This document shows, in pieces, positions 36,654 to 49,651 of a stretch of 64,000 nucleotides of DNA. Made by a program: the position numbers and the translations under genes. The stretch spans positions 914,199,648 through 914,263,647 of the forward strand of contig NC_081414.1 of assembly GCF_030272615.1 (NCBI RefSeq), given 5' to 3'. This stretch comes from Cryptomeria japonica (Eukaryota > Streptophyta > Pinopsida > Cupressales > Cupressaceae). The notes below the pieces were generated by a model. That model was not told the DNA's origin. It ran no database searches and saw only the letters and a list, made by a program, of their open reading frames with translations. Positions within the stretch are counted from its first letter, which is position 1; every line of letters begins with the position of its first letter.

Positions 36654-38906
36654 TTAGAGGCAGGGAGTTGGGCTTACAGCCCCAGCATCAACTGCAGTCA
36701 CGTGTGCATTCCTACACAAAAATTGAGCATTTGTTTTTCCATCGTTACAGCTCAAGTTTATATGGTCTACTTTGATTCCTTCACAAGGCACACTTTGGCT
36801 GCATTCAAAAGCAATTGCAGCATTTGAAGCCGATGTTCCAGTTATGTTCTGGTATAGGACATTACTGATCTTCACATTAGAATCACCCTGCCAAAGAATA
36901 ACAACAACAAACATAAAACATCTGCCATCATTAATTACAATTGTTGAAGCTTATGCTGTAGTAACATCAGATAATGTATACCTTTGTAGGACTTCCATAT
37001 GGAGAATAATATTGGTCAATTATAACAGGGTTTTGTACGTTATCCATTTTTACATTTTGAAATGTTATATCAGTTGCAAAACCATTCCCTCCTTGCCAAG
37101 TTTTGATCCTTACTCCATTCTGTGTGTCATGAAAAGAAACTCCACTTACTGTTATGTTCTTTACAGCAGCAAGGGCGTTATCTTCACCAAGACTTCCAAT
37201 ACTTCATTACATACAACACAGAACCAAAACTCTATCAGCTCCGGACATTGTTTTCTAACGTATCAATTTATGGAAAAAAAAACTATATTTATGAACGCTA
37301 CCTGATTCCATGTCCTGGCCCACATATAACCCCTTCAATGTTGACATTGAAGGATCCTGGTCCAATAGAAATACAGTCGTCTCCTGAAAATAAATAGTGA
37401 AATTACTTTATTAAGAATTCCATCAACAAATAAATATTTGATTAAAATCAGTTTAATTCATCAAAAATTGTTCAGATCCACCACCTAAAAAAGCATTCAC
37501 TGTATGAGTTAACAAACTCACCTGTTCCTACAATGATGTTTCTAATTTGAACATTGGAAGACTGTCCCAAATGAATTCCATCAGTATTAGGACTGTCACC
37601 CGGAGCGTTAATAGTCACACCTTCAACCTCAACATAATTGCAGGTATCGAAGTTTATATGAAACTGTTTGCTGTTGACTGAAGTGATCTTTCTAACTATG
37701 GTATTCATGGTGCCTGTAAATCTCAATGTCTGTTTACCAAGGAAAACAGCTTCATTAGATACTAGAAATTCTTATAATTTAATTGGTTCCAAATGAGGTT
37801 GTGTAGATTTTTTAAACAATTAGTAATACAAGAGAGGTAGAAGTAGTACCGTGGGTCCAATCTGATTTGTCTTCTGCTCATGCAAAACATATAAAATTAT
37901 AGTCAGCCATAGAAAATGACATGTTGAAGATCAATTTTAAAAGCTATGACAACGCAGGAATAAAATGACTCATAAAAGCTAAAAAAGTAATACTACAGTT
38001 TTTTTTTGTTTTTTTTTAATTTATTAATTTAGATTATTAGGTGATAGTGTTGGGTTGCCATCCACATAATTTTTATTATGATTACTTGTACTTGAATAAA
38101 GAGACTCTTTAGTATAATATGAAAAATCAAAAATTTTTAGAATAATTATATTTAAGAATATGTTGCAGTCGAGTTCCTATCATTCATACCTTTCCATTCA
38201 CCTCTGTCCACCAAGAAGCTCCTCGTCCATCTAAAATTCCGCTACCTTCAATTGTTAAGCCAATCACATTCATGAAATGCAGCCAATAATTTATGCTCTT
38301 TTCACTCCACAAGCTATTATCTGTTGAAGCAATAAGCTTCCCAGCTACCTGATCAGAACTAAAGCACATGAGGAATAGTATCTACCGATTTCTAGGTAAA
38401 CAACCAGCACGAACGAAATTGAAAAGATTTTGGTGATGTGTTTTAGGTCTTTTTAAAAAGTCAATAGAAATGTATGAATTTCTTCAGAATTGGATACTTC
38501 ACCTGCATTGTAATCTTGTTACTATGACATGGCCCTTGAAAGATAGCTGGATTGATCAGAAACGTCATCTTTGGGACATATACAACTGGTGACCCAGTTG
38601 AAGAACAGGCAGCATTCCAAGCTGCTAGAAAGGCCTACATTTCACAAAACACAAATAAACAAAAGAAAAGGAGTAATGATAAAAGGGAATTTTCATCAAT
38701 TTTCGATAAACTTTATTCATTCGAAACCTTCCACCTACCGTGCTATCATCTGTTTGTCCGTCAGCTTTTGCACCGTACTTAAGAACATTAAATATATTAT
38801 GTGTATTATGGTTCAGGCTGCCCAAGAGTCTGACAGAACATACACCGGGCATATTGGATGAGAACACAACAAGAATAAACATGAACATGAACATATACAG
38901 CGTCAT
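36654..38906 (-). CDS. Polygalacturonase (GH28 pectinase), intact, eight exons
   Basis: Exons, in coding order: 38906-38739, 38634-38503, 38348-38190, 37873-37850, 37729-37522, 37383-37302, 37201-36982 and 36887-36654. All introns are GT-AG, and the exons join to 1227 bp, 408 codons plus stop, without interruption. Residues 1-24 are a hydrophobic signal peptide ([20 protein letters not shown]). The four GH28 motifs are present: NTD (SPNTDGI, exon 5), DD (GDDCISIG, exon 6), GHG (CGPGHGI, exon 6) and RIK (GVRIKTW, exon 7). The enzyme would hydrolyse alpha-1,4 links in homogalacturonan in the cell wall. At 408 residues it is similar in length to the exo-acting and pollen-type plant enzymes, but which class it belongs to is inference. 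Exon 4 is only 24 nt. Expression is not shown by the sequence. Confidence 0.95.
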
Positions 38907-39045
38907 GTTTTTCAGTATAGTACAAGAAAACCTGAAAGCACTGAACTTTTTACAGTATTATACAAGAAAACCTGAGAGCACTAAACTTTGAATGACTAAG
39001 TTGGGAAGAGAGGGATATTGACGACGAATTCAGTGGTAAGTGTAA

Positions 39046-39056
39046 CTTAAATAGAT
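39046..39056 (-). promoter_or_regulatory. Possible TATA-like box of the polygalacturonase gene
   Basis: On the minus strand, ctatttaagtt lies about 140 bp upstream of the start codon. It is a weak match (TATTTAAG), so this is tentative. The pseudogene lacks this whole segment. Confidence 0.3.
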
Positions 39057-39254
39057 GTTAAGAGCAATCTACAAAAATGAAATTATTATTGTTAAGCTGC
39101 TGCTTTTCATGGAAGTAAACTAATTTCGACAAAGTCTGCGGCCACCACAATCGGCCGAAGAGAAGAGTTGCTCTAGAAAGGACCAGAAAATTTAGATGCA
39201 TGAATCTCTGGCTGAATTCCAGGATTAGGATTATCTGATAGTCCATCGTTATAT

Positions 39255-39754
39255 ACAAAAACATAATTTTTGTGCACATCAATTGTAGGAAAAACTGTTC
39301 GAGTCTTAGATTTGCCCTTAAAGCAAGAACAGGCATGTTTTTTAAAAATTGATAGCTACATTTTTCCCATTTCTTAAGCAGTAAACTTGGCACTCAGGCT
39401 TCTGGTTCAAGTTACGAGAGATGACAATAAAACTTCATTCGTGAGTTTCTTTACAAGGAAGGAAATTGACGCATATGTTTCAGTCAGAGTGTATTATTTT
39501 AGGTGGGTTTTTGAGTTTATCTATAAGTTGTCGTGATAGAGCAATGAATTTAGTCCAAGGTAGGCCATACACACGTTTGAGCTACCGTGAAAATTTACAA
39601 CATGTATAGAATATGAATTTAACGTGTGTACGTGGGAAAATATGAACTGGTTAAGAGAGGACACATGTATAGAATTGCAAATAGATTAACAATAGTTACT
39701 AGAAGTCACATGTATGCAGAGTTTTGGCGAGCGAAAAGGGTGATAAAAATAGTT
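39255..39754. other. Duplicated 5' flank of the polygalacturonase gene
   Basis: Matches about 11885-12335 upstream of the pseudogene, including agcaagaacaggcatg near 39320. It marks the upstream limit of this part of the duplication. Confidence 0.75.
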
Positions 39755-40785
39755 TTTCATCTATATCACTAACAGCCTTCCAAAGCCTTTCATCCTTGTC
39801 TTCCATCACACATTTGTCATCTCTAGCCCCTGCCTCCACGACTGCTTCAAGTATATTTATCTTTCTTATAGACACATCAAATTGTGAGAGGATCCATTCA
39901 ATAACTACATCTTGTCGCCCAATATCATCTGCCAACATAGACACTTGTGCATCTAGGGTATAGGAATTGGTAATGGAGGTAGAAGCACCCTAGCCATGTG
40001 AAAATGGGACAAACTCCTCAAAAGTAGCAAGAGACCAATCAGACTCCAAGGTCAAGGAGGACTCAAACTCCTCTGTAACCTCCTCCTCATCTAAGTCCAC
40101 TAGCTCAACTTCCCTGGAAGGTGGGCTTGGGTATTGTTTTGCTTTGCCGCTCGAATAGGATTGAAATGGGTAGGCACTAGTTTGGTTTTAAATGAAGAGA
40201 CAACAATAGGTTCTAGTTTCAAAATAGGAGCACAAAAAATTTCCTCCACTAAATTTGAATCCAACAAGGGGCAAGTGAAAATCGATGGTATCCCATTGGA
40301 CGAGGTTAAAGCCAAGTGAAAGTTGTAAAGCCTTAGGATTAATCATTAGTAACCGATTGTAATAAAGAGGAACACACTAAGAAGTGAAGTATTTCATGTG
40401 CAATAGGGTTGCATCCTTCTAGATCCCAGAAGGTCTTCTCTATTATATCCACTCTACATTCTCGAAACCCCTTCTCCAAGCTTGAAGAATCTCTTGAATT
40501 CATCTTTGTAGAACCCTTTTGACTTTTTTAGAAAATTTACCCCTTCCAGTGATAACCCATTTACAACAATGATCATGTCCAAAGAGACATTAAATGCCAG
40601 TCCCCCAATTTTTACCTTGCCCTTTTGCCATGATTGAGAAATGGTTTTAGAGAGATCAAGGTCAAATCCCTACATTCCTTCCACATAGCTCACAAGGTTA
40701 CCCTTAACAAATTTTGGCCATATCTTGGAATTATTTTAAAATTTTCACAACTATCTAGTTCTGTTTGAATGAGGTCAACCCCCAT
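39755..40785 (-). pseudogene. Unrecognised decayed ORF, possibly retroelement-associated
   Basis: On the minus strand a broken frame starts MGVDLIQTELDS near 40785. It continues, after a frameshift, through SYVEGM, LSKTISQSWQKGKVKIGG, VSLDMIIVVNGLSLEGV and FYKDEFKRFFKLGEGVSRM. Later pieces include an acidic EEEVTEEFESSLTLES part (about 40100-40020) and a piece at 39944-39699. Stops TAG, TGA and TAA interrupt it. The segment is absent at the duplicate locus near 12335-12600, so it is an insertion here or a deletion there. No catalytic motif is visible. Confidence 0.5.
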
Positions 40786-41271
40786 AGCTAACACAAAGAA
40801 CCTAGAGGAGAAAACCAAAAGGGGAATACAAAAACTAGCAATATGAAAGAGATGAAACTTGCTAGGGTTAGAGAAAGTGCAACTACAACTCGAATGAGAT
40901 GTCTGCTAGCTATGCGTTAAATGAATAGCAAAAAGGGCGGTGATGGTAATAAAAAAAAAATCTTTGGATTATACTTCATGATAAGTCCTAATGTCATCAA
41001 AGATAGCAACATGAACCATAGTAGAGATATTGTCAATATTCATCCATATTTTCAAATGATTGGAAAATGAGACCAAAGAAGCTATCATATCCCCAACATT
41101 ATTCCATTCTCTTCTTGTATGACTAAGTCTTACATGTCTCATCCGAAGAATGAGGTACCAATAGTTGGCAATGAGGTGTTCAAATTTCTAGTCAAGTTTG
41201 GCTTCACTTTTGAGCATTTAAATAGTGTTTCTTGAATTACTTTCAATAATGATTCAATTGTACCCTCTATC

Positions 41272-41553
41272 TTACGTAATAACTAGGCCATGATAAGCCA
41301 CTACCACCTCTGCAACACTTGAAGTTTGTGTCCCAAGGTTATCCACATAGACTAGGATCAAATTACCCATGTGGTCATGTATGACCCCACCCCCACCTAC
41401 CCAACCAAGATTTCTTTTTGAAGAACTATCAAAATTCAATTTCAGCCCACCAAAGTCGGGAGAGGGGGGAGGGGACCCAAGGGGAGGGTTCGGGAAGGGG
41501 ATGAGGCAATAGGGGAAGGCATAAGTATCAAATTTATTAAAATTATATTTCAA
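41272..41553 (-). pseudogene. RNase H domain fragment of a LINE
   Basis: A 93-codon minus-strand frame with LKLNFDSSSKRN, then GGGGVIHDHMGNLILVY and SSVAEVVVAYHGL. This matches the RNase H domain at the C-terminus of many plant LINE ORF2 proteins. The first Asp and the Glu of AE are present. The domain continues in broken form to about 40990 (DMIASLVSFSNHLKIW). No complete LINE surrounds it. Confidence 0.75.
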
Positions 41554-41559
41554 ACATTA

Positions 41560-43835
41560 GTTTATTAGTGGTTTTAATTACGTCTTTTAATTATATTGTA
41601 ATATTAATGTCCTATGAAATAGTATTTATTGTAGTTGCACCATACACCACCTACATAAACAAAATATTGATCTATTTTCAGATTGTGCATGCTAGGAGAA
41701 ATGTTCACAAATCAATGACAAGTTCATGCAACAAAAAACAGTCTTTCAAGCACACCCCTTGATCTATATATCCCAAGCCAAAAAATAATAGTAATATGTT
41801 TCATTCATTGTAAGCTACCACATGAAGGGTAGAATACCTCCCAATCATGGCTTCTACAAAGTGAAACCCCTTATTCCTATAAATGCCTTCCTCTTTGCAC
41901 AAACAACCAAATTTTGGCCTCACTTCTTGATAAATTAATATCCTTTCAATGGCATAAAACACAAAAATAAGAAATATATGCTTAAATGTATAAAATATTT
42001 TTAAATAAATATACTAGACCACCAATTAACTAGAAAAAGGATCCAATACCATTCAAGAATCAAGATCTTTTAGAATAACAATCACACTTGGTCAATCTTC
42101 CCACCTTGACAAGTAGCATGTAACACCATGCAAACACAAGGCAAAAATGAGACGCCTTAACAAGGTTATATCTAGAAAAGGAAATATCTCTAGATAAGAG
42201 ATATACTAGAAGAAAGAATATTCTACACTAACAAAAGGCCCATCATTTTATAAAACCCATTATAAATGAAAACTGAAGTGATAATTGTATCAAAATAATT
42301 TAATCTTTTCTTATTTTTATAAGTCAAGAAATATAAGTGTCACGCTTTTAATCTCACCATTGTCCAAAATTTTCACCCTTAACTTCTATATATAAAATTA
42401 AGTGAGATTATATGTTAACACTCTATAATTTCTTATAGGAAGATGCATAGGTAAACATGTTTAGCTTTTGATGCCATAAAAGTAGGATTTTTGGCACTAT
42501 AATAGGCTGAAGTATTTCTCACCTTGAGGATGAACTTTCCTTATAGATTCAACATAGATTAGTTATATATTATAATATCATATAATATAATTTTACCAAT
42601 AATTATTCAATTAGTAACTTCTCCTTTGGATTTGACTCATCATGGACTATTACAAACTTAGATGATAATATGTCTTGAGGAAGATAATAGTATTAAAAAT
42701 AAAATAAATTTTATTTGAGTATTTTTCTTCTTATTTTATAGTTGTGTTACTTAAATGTTAAAGAAAAAGGAATGGTAGAAATTGTAATGGAATGACATTT
42801 AAATCATAATGTACATTATATTCTAAAATATAGGTTACATCTTGAATCAAAACATTTGTGCAAGCTTAAGTTGTCAATTGTCAATCATAAGACTTTTTGA
42901 AAATGTTTGTTATTTTTATAGTTCAATATTAAATAAGTTGGGATTTTATTATACTTTTAAAATAATTAATTGGATATATCATTCGTAATCCTCATATAGC
43001 TCCTAAGATAAATCATTCCTGGACATTAAGAGTGATATCATCATCAACATCAATTTATCGTCAATTTTTAGTTTGACTAGGTGCACAACCTTGTTTATCT
43101 TTGTACTATTCCTGTATCCATTCTTTCTTATGTGTTTTATCTCTTACTTTTTCATTTATAACATAATTAATTAGTGAATAAAATAAATAATTTATTTAAT
43201 TAATATTAGGAAGTTGATTGGATTGGATAATTAAAAAATTAGTCTTATTTAATTAATATTAAAGGGGTATTTATGTGGGATGAAAAGGGCGATGTTGGAA
43301 TATGTTCCAATTTAGATGTCTACAATTGTAAATGAGAATGAATTGATATATTAAAATTGTCAAAATTTATTAATAAATAGCAACAAGCTAAAAGTGTTGT
43401 AAATAGGGGATTCATTGCCATTTGTAAGATTCTAGTTAGAAATTAATTAGGAGGAATTAGATAGTTAATATTGTAAAGAATGCGTATTGAAATATTGTTT
43501 TGATTAAGTCAATCGAGATAATGTTTGAACCCATACATCAATCTTAATGGTAGACCAAGAGTGAATTCAACAAGCATAAAACCCAACAACTAGCCAAACC
43601 AAAGAACCATCAAAGATAAAGAATAGGAAAAGGACCCACTAAGACCCAAAAAACATAGAGGCACCAAGACTAAGGAGAAGGGGACTTAACCTCCTCCCAC
43701 TCTTGATTTAATCCCTTCAACATGTTCAAGGAGTATTTCTTCTCAGTACGTTGCGTTTTGGACTATCTATATTCAAGGTCATCCTGCAAATTTTGGAGAG
43801 AGCTCAAAGTCCTATCCCTATATTGAGATATTGTA
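41560..43835. other. AT-rich duplicated intergenic DNA
   Basis: Matches 12600-13753, 14556-14787 and 15495-16330. The duplicated blocks are colinear, so the solo LTR (13759-14550) and the retroposed fragment (14788-15494) are inserts in the first copy. No gene seen. Confidence 0.75.
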
Positions 43836-44530
43836 GAAGATATAGTTGTGGAAAATATTAATCTTGTTTTAGATATTTTGTGCATTTAAGATATATATCT
43901 TTGTAGGTGAGTATAATATTGTGGTCTCTTTATTATATTTGAAAGTTTTTTTTTATGAAACATGTTATTGCTTAAGGATTCACTAAAGGAAAAGAACTAG
44001 TCCGTTTCATATTTCATCTTATTAATCACCTCAATCTAATGGTTCTCTTCCTTCTAAATACTTATTTTATCTTCCAATTATTACTCAATAAAGAGTATAA
44101 AAATTATGAAGCATGTTATTTCTTAAGGATTCATAAAGGAAATGAACTAGTCCTTCATGAAGCACTTTATTGCTTATGGATTCAATAAAGGAAATGAACT
44201 AGTCCTTCTTTTGACATTTTATCTTCTTAATCATCTCAATCGAATGGTGTTCTTCCTTATAAAGAGTTATTTTATCTTCCAATTATTACTCAATAATGAG
44301 TTTGTAGATATACTTGTGGAAAATCATAATCTTGTTGTAGAGAGTTTGTGAATTTAAGATAGATATCTTTGTACATGACTATAATAATGTGGAATCTTTA
44401 TTATAATTCGAAGGATTCAATAAAGGAAATAAACTAGTCTATCATTTTATATTTCATCTTCTTAATCATATCGAGAAAATGGTGCTCTTCCTTCCAAGGA
44501 GATATTTTACCTTCCAATTATTACTCAATT
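43836..44530 (+). repeat. Local imperfect tandem repeats
   Basis: A unit containing 'gaactagtcc', 'tcaatc..atggt.ctcttcctt' and 'cttccaattattactcaat' occurs three times (about 43980-44095, 44185-44295, 44405-44530). The longer phrase gtggaaaat...aatctttattata recurs at 43850 and 44310. Confidence 0.75.
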
Positions 44531-47120
44531 CTTTGTTTGCTATCTTAAAGGTTATTTTTTTAACATATTGTGTTGGCATTGAAGTTATCATTGATGTCAA
44601 TAGTTGAGATGGTTCAGTGGACAAAGATGCAGAGATGATAAGTGCCATAGAGAGCAAGTGTCGCTAGACAAAATGATTTACTCACTCCTACATAGAGAAA
44701 GTGTTGCTAGACAAAATGATAGCCTCACTCCCACTGGTCAGAGATGTAAAGACATGTAGACATCAGGTTGGCAAAGTATAGAGATGCAACATGATATGTA
44801 TCCCAGAGGAAGATGAAGATGCATCAATACCATATAATGATCTTGAGGGAAAAGATCAAGGTGTCCTAGCGTAGGTAACTCACAAAGGGAAGGTGGGCAG
44901 ATGGAGCTTATGTTTGAGCAAGCTGAATGAGAATGAAATTTGCATTTATTCAATATAAAGAAGATATAGAAAGTAAGAATGGAGGGTGTCATTTGGTCTT
45001 GCTTTTGGACAAAGAAGATGCGGGTCATAAAGTTCTACAGGCATTGGGCAAACTGATCTGACTCAGATAAAAGTATTGTTGTAGTTGTGTATAACATGCC
45101 ATGTTAGTCGCACTCTATTGCAATGGTTGGGCATTACACACGGGTTGGAGATGTGCATAACATGCAAATTATCGCTATGTAGTAGAGTTCATGGATTGCA
45201 GAGATGATCAAATGTGAAATTCATGTGCTTCAATGTTGGACTCAGATTCTACTTCGACCTCATGATGTGTTGGATATATCGTATTCGATCCCTGCAAGTT
45301 ACAAGTTGAGAAATGTGAAAAATCTATTATTTAGCAGTTTTTCGGCATGACTTTGTTTCTGTCTCAACGACAACATCTATTTTGGTGTGACTTGGTCTAT
45401 CATTGTGGCTCATTTCAAGATATACATTCATTTATATGCTATAATGACAAGGTTCCCTTTTTGATGAGACAGAGTGGATGTCTCACCGACGTATCTTGAT
45501 TTTGGTGTAAGTCTACCTTTCAGCAACAAAATGGACTAGCAATAAAATTCCCTGTAGGGTAAGGGTAAACTAAGTTGAGCATGTCAATAACGCGATGATT
45601 ATACGACCCCTGTTGTCCTATAGTATAAAAGATGGAAGTAAAATAACACTGTAGGGTAACGTTGAATTATGGGAGATGAAGTCAATAACACGACAGGCTA
45701 TGTGTCCCCCCTATCCCGTGACCAAGGAGATTAGTAGAAGACTATCTTGCAGGATAACAAGAACATATAAGCATGAGGTTATCCCATCACCCCGTGGTGT
45801 GTTATATAGAGTAAGATAACCTTGCAGGATAACCAAAAATAAAGAAGTTTGACACATTTTGCTATCCCATGGCCAAAAAGCTTAGAAGAAAATGGTCTCC
45901 AGAGGCAAGAAATTGAAAGAAGGATGAAGAAAAACCCCATCCCACAACCAAAAAGATTAATAAAGAATGATCTTGTGCAACAAGTGAAGAGGAAGAAGGT
46001 GTGTTATCCTGCCAACCCACACAAAGTTTTTCGTGATGCATATAACATGTGTTATGTGACCTGTGGAACACATCATCATAACCCACAAATACAACATGGA
46101 TTTTCTTCACACATGGACTTTTTGTGTGTATATGAATATGTAAATGGGTTCCACCATTAATCAAGTGGCAAAGAGACATGTGGATGCTTTGTGAGCAAAA
46201 TGTTTGATTGATTCTTGAAGCCAAGAGAAGACCTATTGAAAGAAAATCTTTCAGTCATAATAGAAATAAGATATGAAATAAATATTGAGCAAGTATGGAG
46301 TTGGTAATTCCTTTTTCAAATGAGAGCTGCATAAAAAATGAAATCTAATTGCAAATATTGTAGTCCTCTCAGACAGAGATGAAGAGACACTAGAATTTAA
46401 TATAGAAGGTGGAGTAGCTCTAGAATGATCTGAAAATCTTCGAATGGGATGCAAAATCCAAGATTAATAAATATAGTAATCTGTTCTTAAAGGTGTAAAC
46501 TAGATTCAGAAGGATTCCAAGGGGATACATTTATTATTGATGGGTAGTTGTCTAGACAAAATGTTTAGAGGATCAAATCAACATGCAGATGGGATTTATC
46601 AAAGGTTGAGAAGATTAATTTTAAAATCATTCTTGGAGGGAAAATGCTGTTGTATGTAGATTTCCATTAAGTAAGTTATTGAGTAGTTCAAGATATTGCA
46701 GTTTTAGAGTTGGAGGTGTGTAGACATAGAAGGTCTGCAAAAATAGAGAAGTAAGTATAGAGAGTTAAAAAGATAGTGCAGAGAAGCAGTTTCTGCAAGT
46801 GCACATAACACAAAGTCGGTGCAGTCAATAAAATCATGAAAACATTTGTGTGCAAAAAAACCTAAAAGTAAAGAGGAAATCAGAGGTAGTGGGAAGCAAG
46901 AGAAGAGAGCAGGAAAATCAGAGAAAAGAGAGAGGTGTACTGAAAAGAGTTTGATGGGTGTACATGAGAAGAAGCTCTATAAAAGTAGAGGCTACAGAAC
47001 AAAGAGAGTGCAGAGAAGCAACTCCCACAAGTGTTAATAACATGATGTCAGTCCAAGCCTAATAATGCAGAAAAGACTGCATGCACGAAAATCATAAGAT
47101 GAATAAAAGATAAGAGGGAG

Positions 47121-48812
47121 TGGTGCAGGAGCACCTAGGGGTTGAAATGCCCTTAACTAGTTTTGGCTTGTGAGACCTTCCAGTGGTCATGTAACTACAT
47201 AAGGACTGACTCTAGTCCATTTTTTTGGTCGTTTAGTTACAGTTTCTTGAAATTTTCCTTATCAACAAGACCTACCCCGATCGACAAGTCTTACCCCGAT
47301 GAGTTCACCAGAGTTGGAGTGGTTGTATCGGGTGTCAGTAGAAGTGGTTCACCCTTACCCTGATGAATTGATAAGTCATCAGTGCTCGGAGCATAGCCAT
47401 CGAGGATCAGATGGAGTAGTTTTAAGTTACCCCGATGACTCGATGAGAAAGAATAGGCATGGAGTGGAGCCATTGGGCATAGGAAGGAACACTTCAGTTT
47501 ACCCCGATGACCCGATGACAAGGCACAAGTGAAGGAGGTAGACATTAGAGACATTGGCCATCGGAAAAGCACAATGTAGTGCTACCTAATGACCTGATGG
47601 AACATCACAAAGTGGAGGAATATGGCATTGGCCATCGGGCCAACATGTTTGGAGGGGTCCTGTTGACCTGATGGAAATGCCCAGTAAGCGGAGGAAAGCA
47701 TCAGGTATCGGACGAAGGGATTTCTTGCTATCTCGGTGCCCGATGGAAAAGTGTGAGTGGTGGACATGGTTATTGTCCATCGATGAAGGTGTGATTTTGT
47801 TACCCCGATCACCCGATGGAAAGGTACAAACTTTGCAAGTCACCAACGAGCATCGGAAGCTAGGTTCTAAGGCTGCGCCGATGACCTGTTATGAAACTGT
47901 TTTCTCCAGTTTGTAACCATCTATGTTTCACGAAGGATGGATGAGCTATAAAAGGCTAATTGTAAGGCGTTGAATTGGTTGGATACTACAGGAAACACAA
48001 GAGAAATACATACAAGTCTATTTTTTGGTTTTCTATCGCTGAGTGTTGTAGTTTTTCCAATATTTTGGCATATTTCCTCTCTCGTTGGTCGAGCGATATG
48101 AATCCTCTATTAGTTGTAGAGGGGGTAGAGGGGCGATAGTGTGTTGGCCATCTCACATGGTTGGTTGCCCCCCTGCTAACCCCCCAATCCCCACCCCTCT
48201 AAAAAAGCTATAGAAACGGTAGCCCTGACTATAGTTGATAAAGCCTGGACCCGGATTTTGTTAAGTTTCATTATAGTTATATAATTAAAGCTTCCTTTTT
48301 ATTGTTCGTTTCTTTGTTTTGAATTCACAGTGTAAATATGGCTTTGTCTTGAACCTCCACCGTGGGATCCACATGGCCATTGGAGTTCTTCAGAAAGAGA
48401 TGAAAATGTACAGGAAGAGTAGAGTAGCAGTAAGAGGAAACCAAGTAATGGTCATTGCCATTTCTACATACTGATCCTAGGCGAGCTTGGAAGAAGTTCA
48501 TCTAGGTTTTAGTGGCCATAAAGGAGTAAGTGCAGGGGAGGACTAGTGTAGAAGTCTGATTGCAAAATCAGACAGGATGATGAATTTATAGATTGCGAGT
48601 AAGAAAGGGTAGTCCTACACCTCTACAAACATAGTGACAAAATCTAGGAGCATGGAGAACAAGGTTCTTTATGAGCTTGTATCGAGTGTGGTGAGAAAAT
48701 ACTGGTAGGGAAGCACTTAGAAGTCTAGAGGGGTAGACTTGGAACCCGAGAAGGGATAGAAGCAAACCATCAAGAAATCTAATCGATAGCAAACTAGGTA
48801 GCCTCCCTGTCA
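47121..48812 (+). mobile_element. Nested solo LTR with CCCGATGA repeats
   Basis: A 1692-bp segment absent from both other copies of this LTR (23870 and 60710), where 'gggag' or 'aggag' runs directly into 'ctaaaag'. Ends are TG and CA; flanks gggag (47116-47120) and ggaag (48813-48817) form a 5-bp target duplication with one change. A TATA box (ctataaaagg) lies at 47947-47956. About 47285-47860 holds six or more degenerate units with taccccgatgacccgatgg, spaced roughly 75-95 bp. No coding sequence. Confidence 0.8.
47285..47860 (+). repeat. Degenerate CCCGATGA-cored tandem repeats
   Basis: Units share a core of accccgatgacccgatgg or its mutated forms (gacctgatgg, tgcccgatgga, cgatcacccgatgg) and often a preceding ttggccatcgg. 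Spacing is irregular, about 75-95 bp. They lie in the upstream half of the solo LTR, ahead of its TATA box. Confidence 0.7.
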
Positions 48813-49578
48813 GGAAGCCAAAAGAAAGAGAAGAGAGAGAATAGAGAAGAGCACAAAAGTGAAGAGTAGAGATTAAAGACTAGAGGGTGCAAAGTCAAGG
48901 AGGACAACATATAAGGTTAGTCATTCAGAGTGGGGTAGAGAAAGTGACCAAAGAAGAGAAGAGATCAAAGAGTAGTAGAGACAAAAGACTAGAGAGAAAA
49001 GAGATAAGATTGAGGCCTAAGATCAGAGAGCATAAAAGAATTAGATAAATCTCAAGAGTAGAATATGTATGAGTTACAAACCATCATTTATAACAAGGTC
49101 CTTTTAAAATTTGTTGTTAAATAATTATTCATTGTAATTTTATGAGTGGGTGCTCAGATTTGGGGTAGGTGCTCCTTTTGGTTGGTGCCCATAAAGCTAG
49201 GGGTTAGTGCTCCTTTAGGTTAGTGCCCATAAATTTCATGGGTTGGTTCTCCTTGGGTTGGTGCCCTAAAACATTTTAATCAGTTTTATTTGTGAGGTTG
49301 GATTGGAGCAGTAGACTCCAACAACATTTCTCACTGTGGTTTTTTCCCTCCGTGGGTTTTTCTCATATCTCTGGTGTTAGGTGTTTCCCTTGTGTATGTG
49401 TGTGTAAATTTGTTGAACACCTCTTTCCATAAGTTTTTTGATGATTGTTGTTAGAGCTTTAATTGTTTAGAATAGTTGCATGACTTACGTGATTAATATT
49501 TTAGTCGTACATATAGTTCAAGTTTTTTATTACCACTAATTCACCCCCCCTCTTAGTTGTCCATTATGTTCCTTCAAT

Positions 49579-49590
49579 TGGTATTAGAGC
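49579..49590 (+). promoter_or_regulatory. Primer-binding site of the large gag-only element
   Basis: tggtattagagc, two bases after the LTR; matches initiator-Met tRNA with one C-to-T change. Confidence 0.85.
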
Positions 49591-49651
49591 CCTAGGTACC
49601 CTTTGGTTAATCTTTCTCAATCTTGGGTAGATGTGTGTTATCCCCTACACC

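Larger units (their letters stand above)
44571..49576 (+). repeat. 5' LTR of the large gag-only element
   Basis: Begins tgttggcatt and ends ccttca, two bases before a primer-binding site. It is 5006 bp long, but 47121-48812 is a nested solo LTR, leaving about 3.3 kb of its own sequence. Much of it matches 58271-60820 and 21150-24000. Confidence 0.8.

Noticed and set aside
36772-37397. Plus-strand ORFs overlapping the polygalacturonase gene
   Set aside because: They are antisense shadows of exons 6-8.
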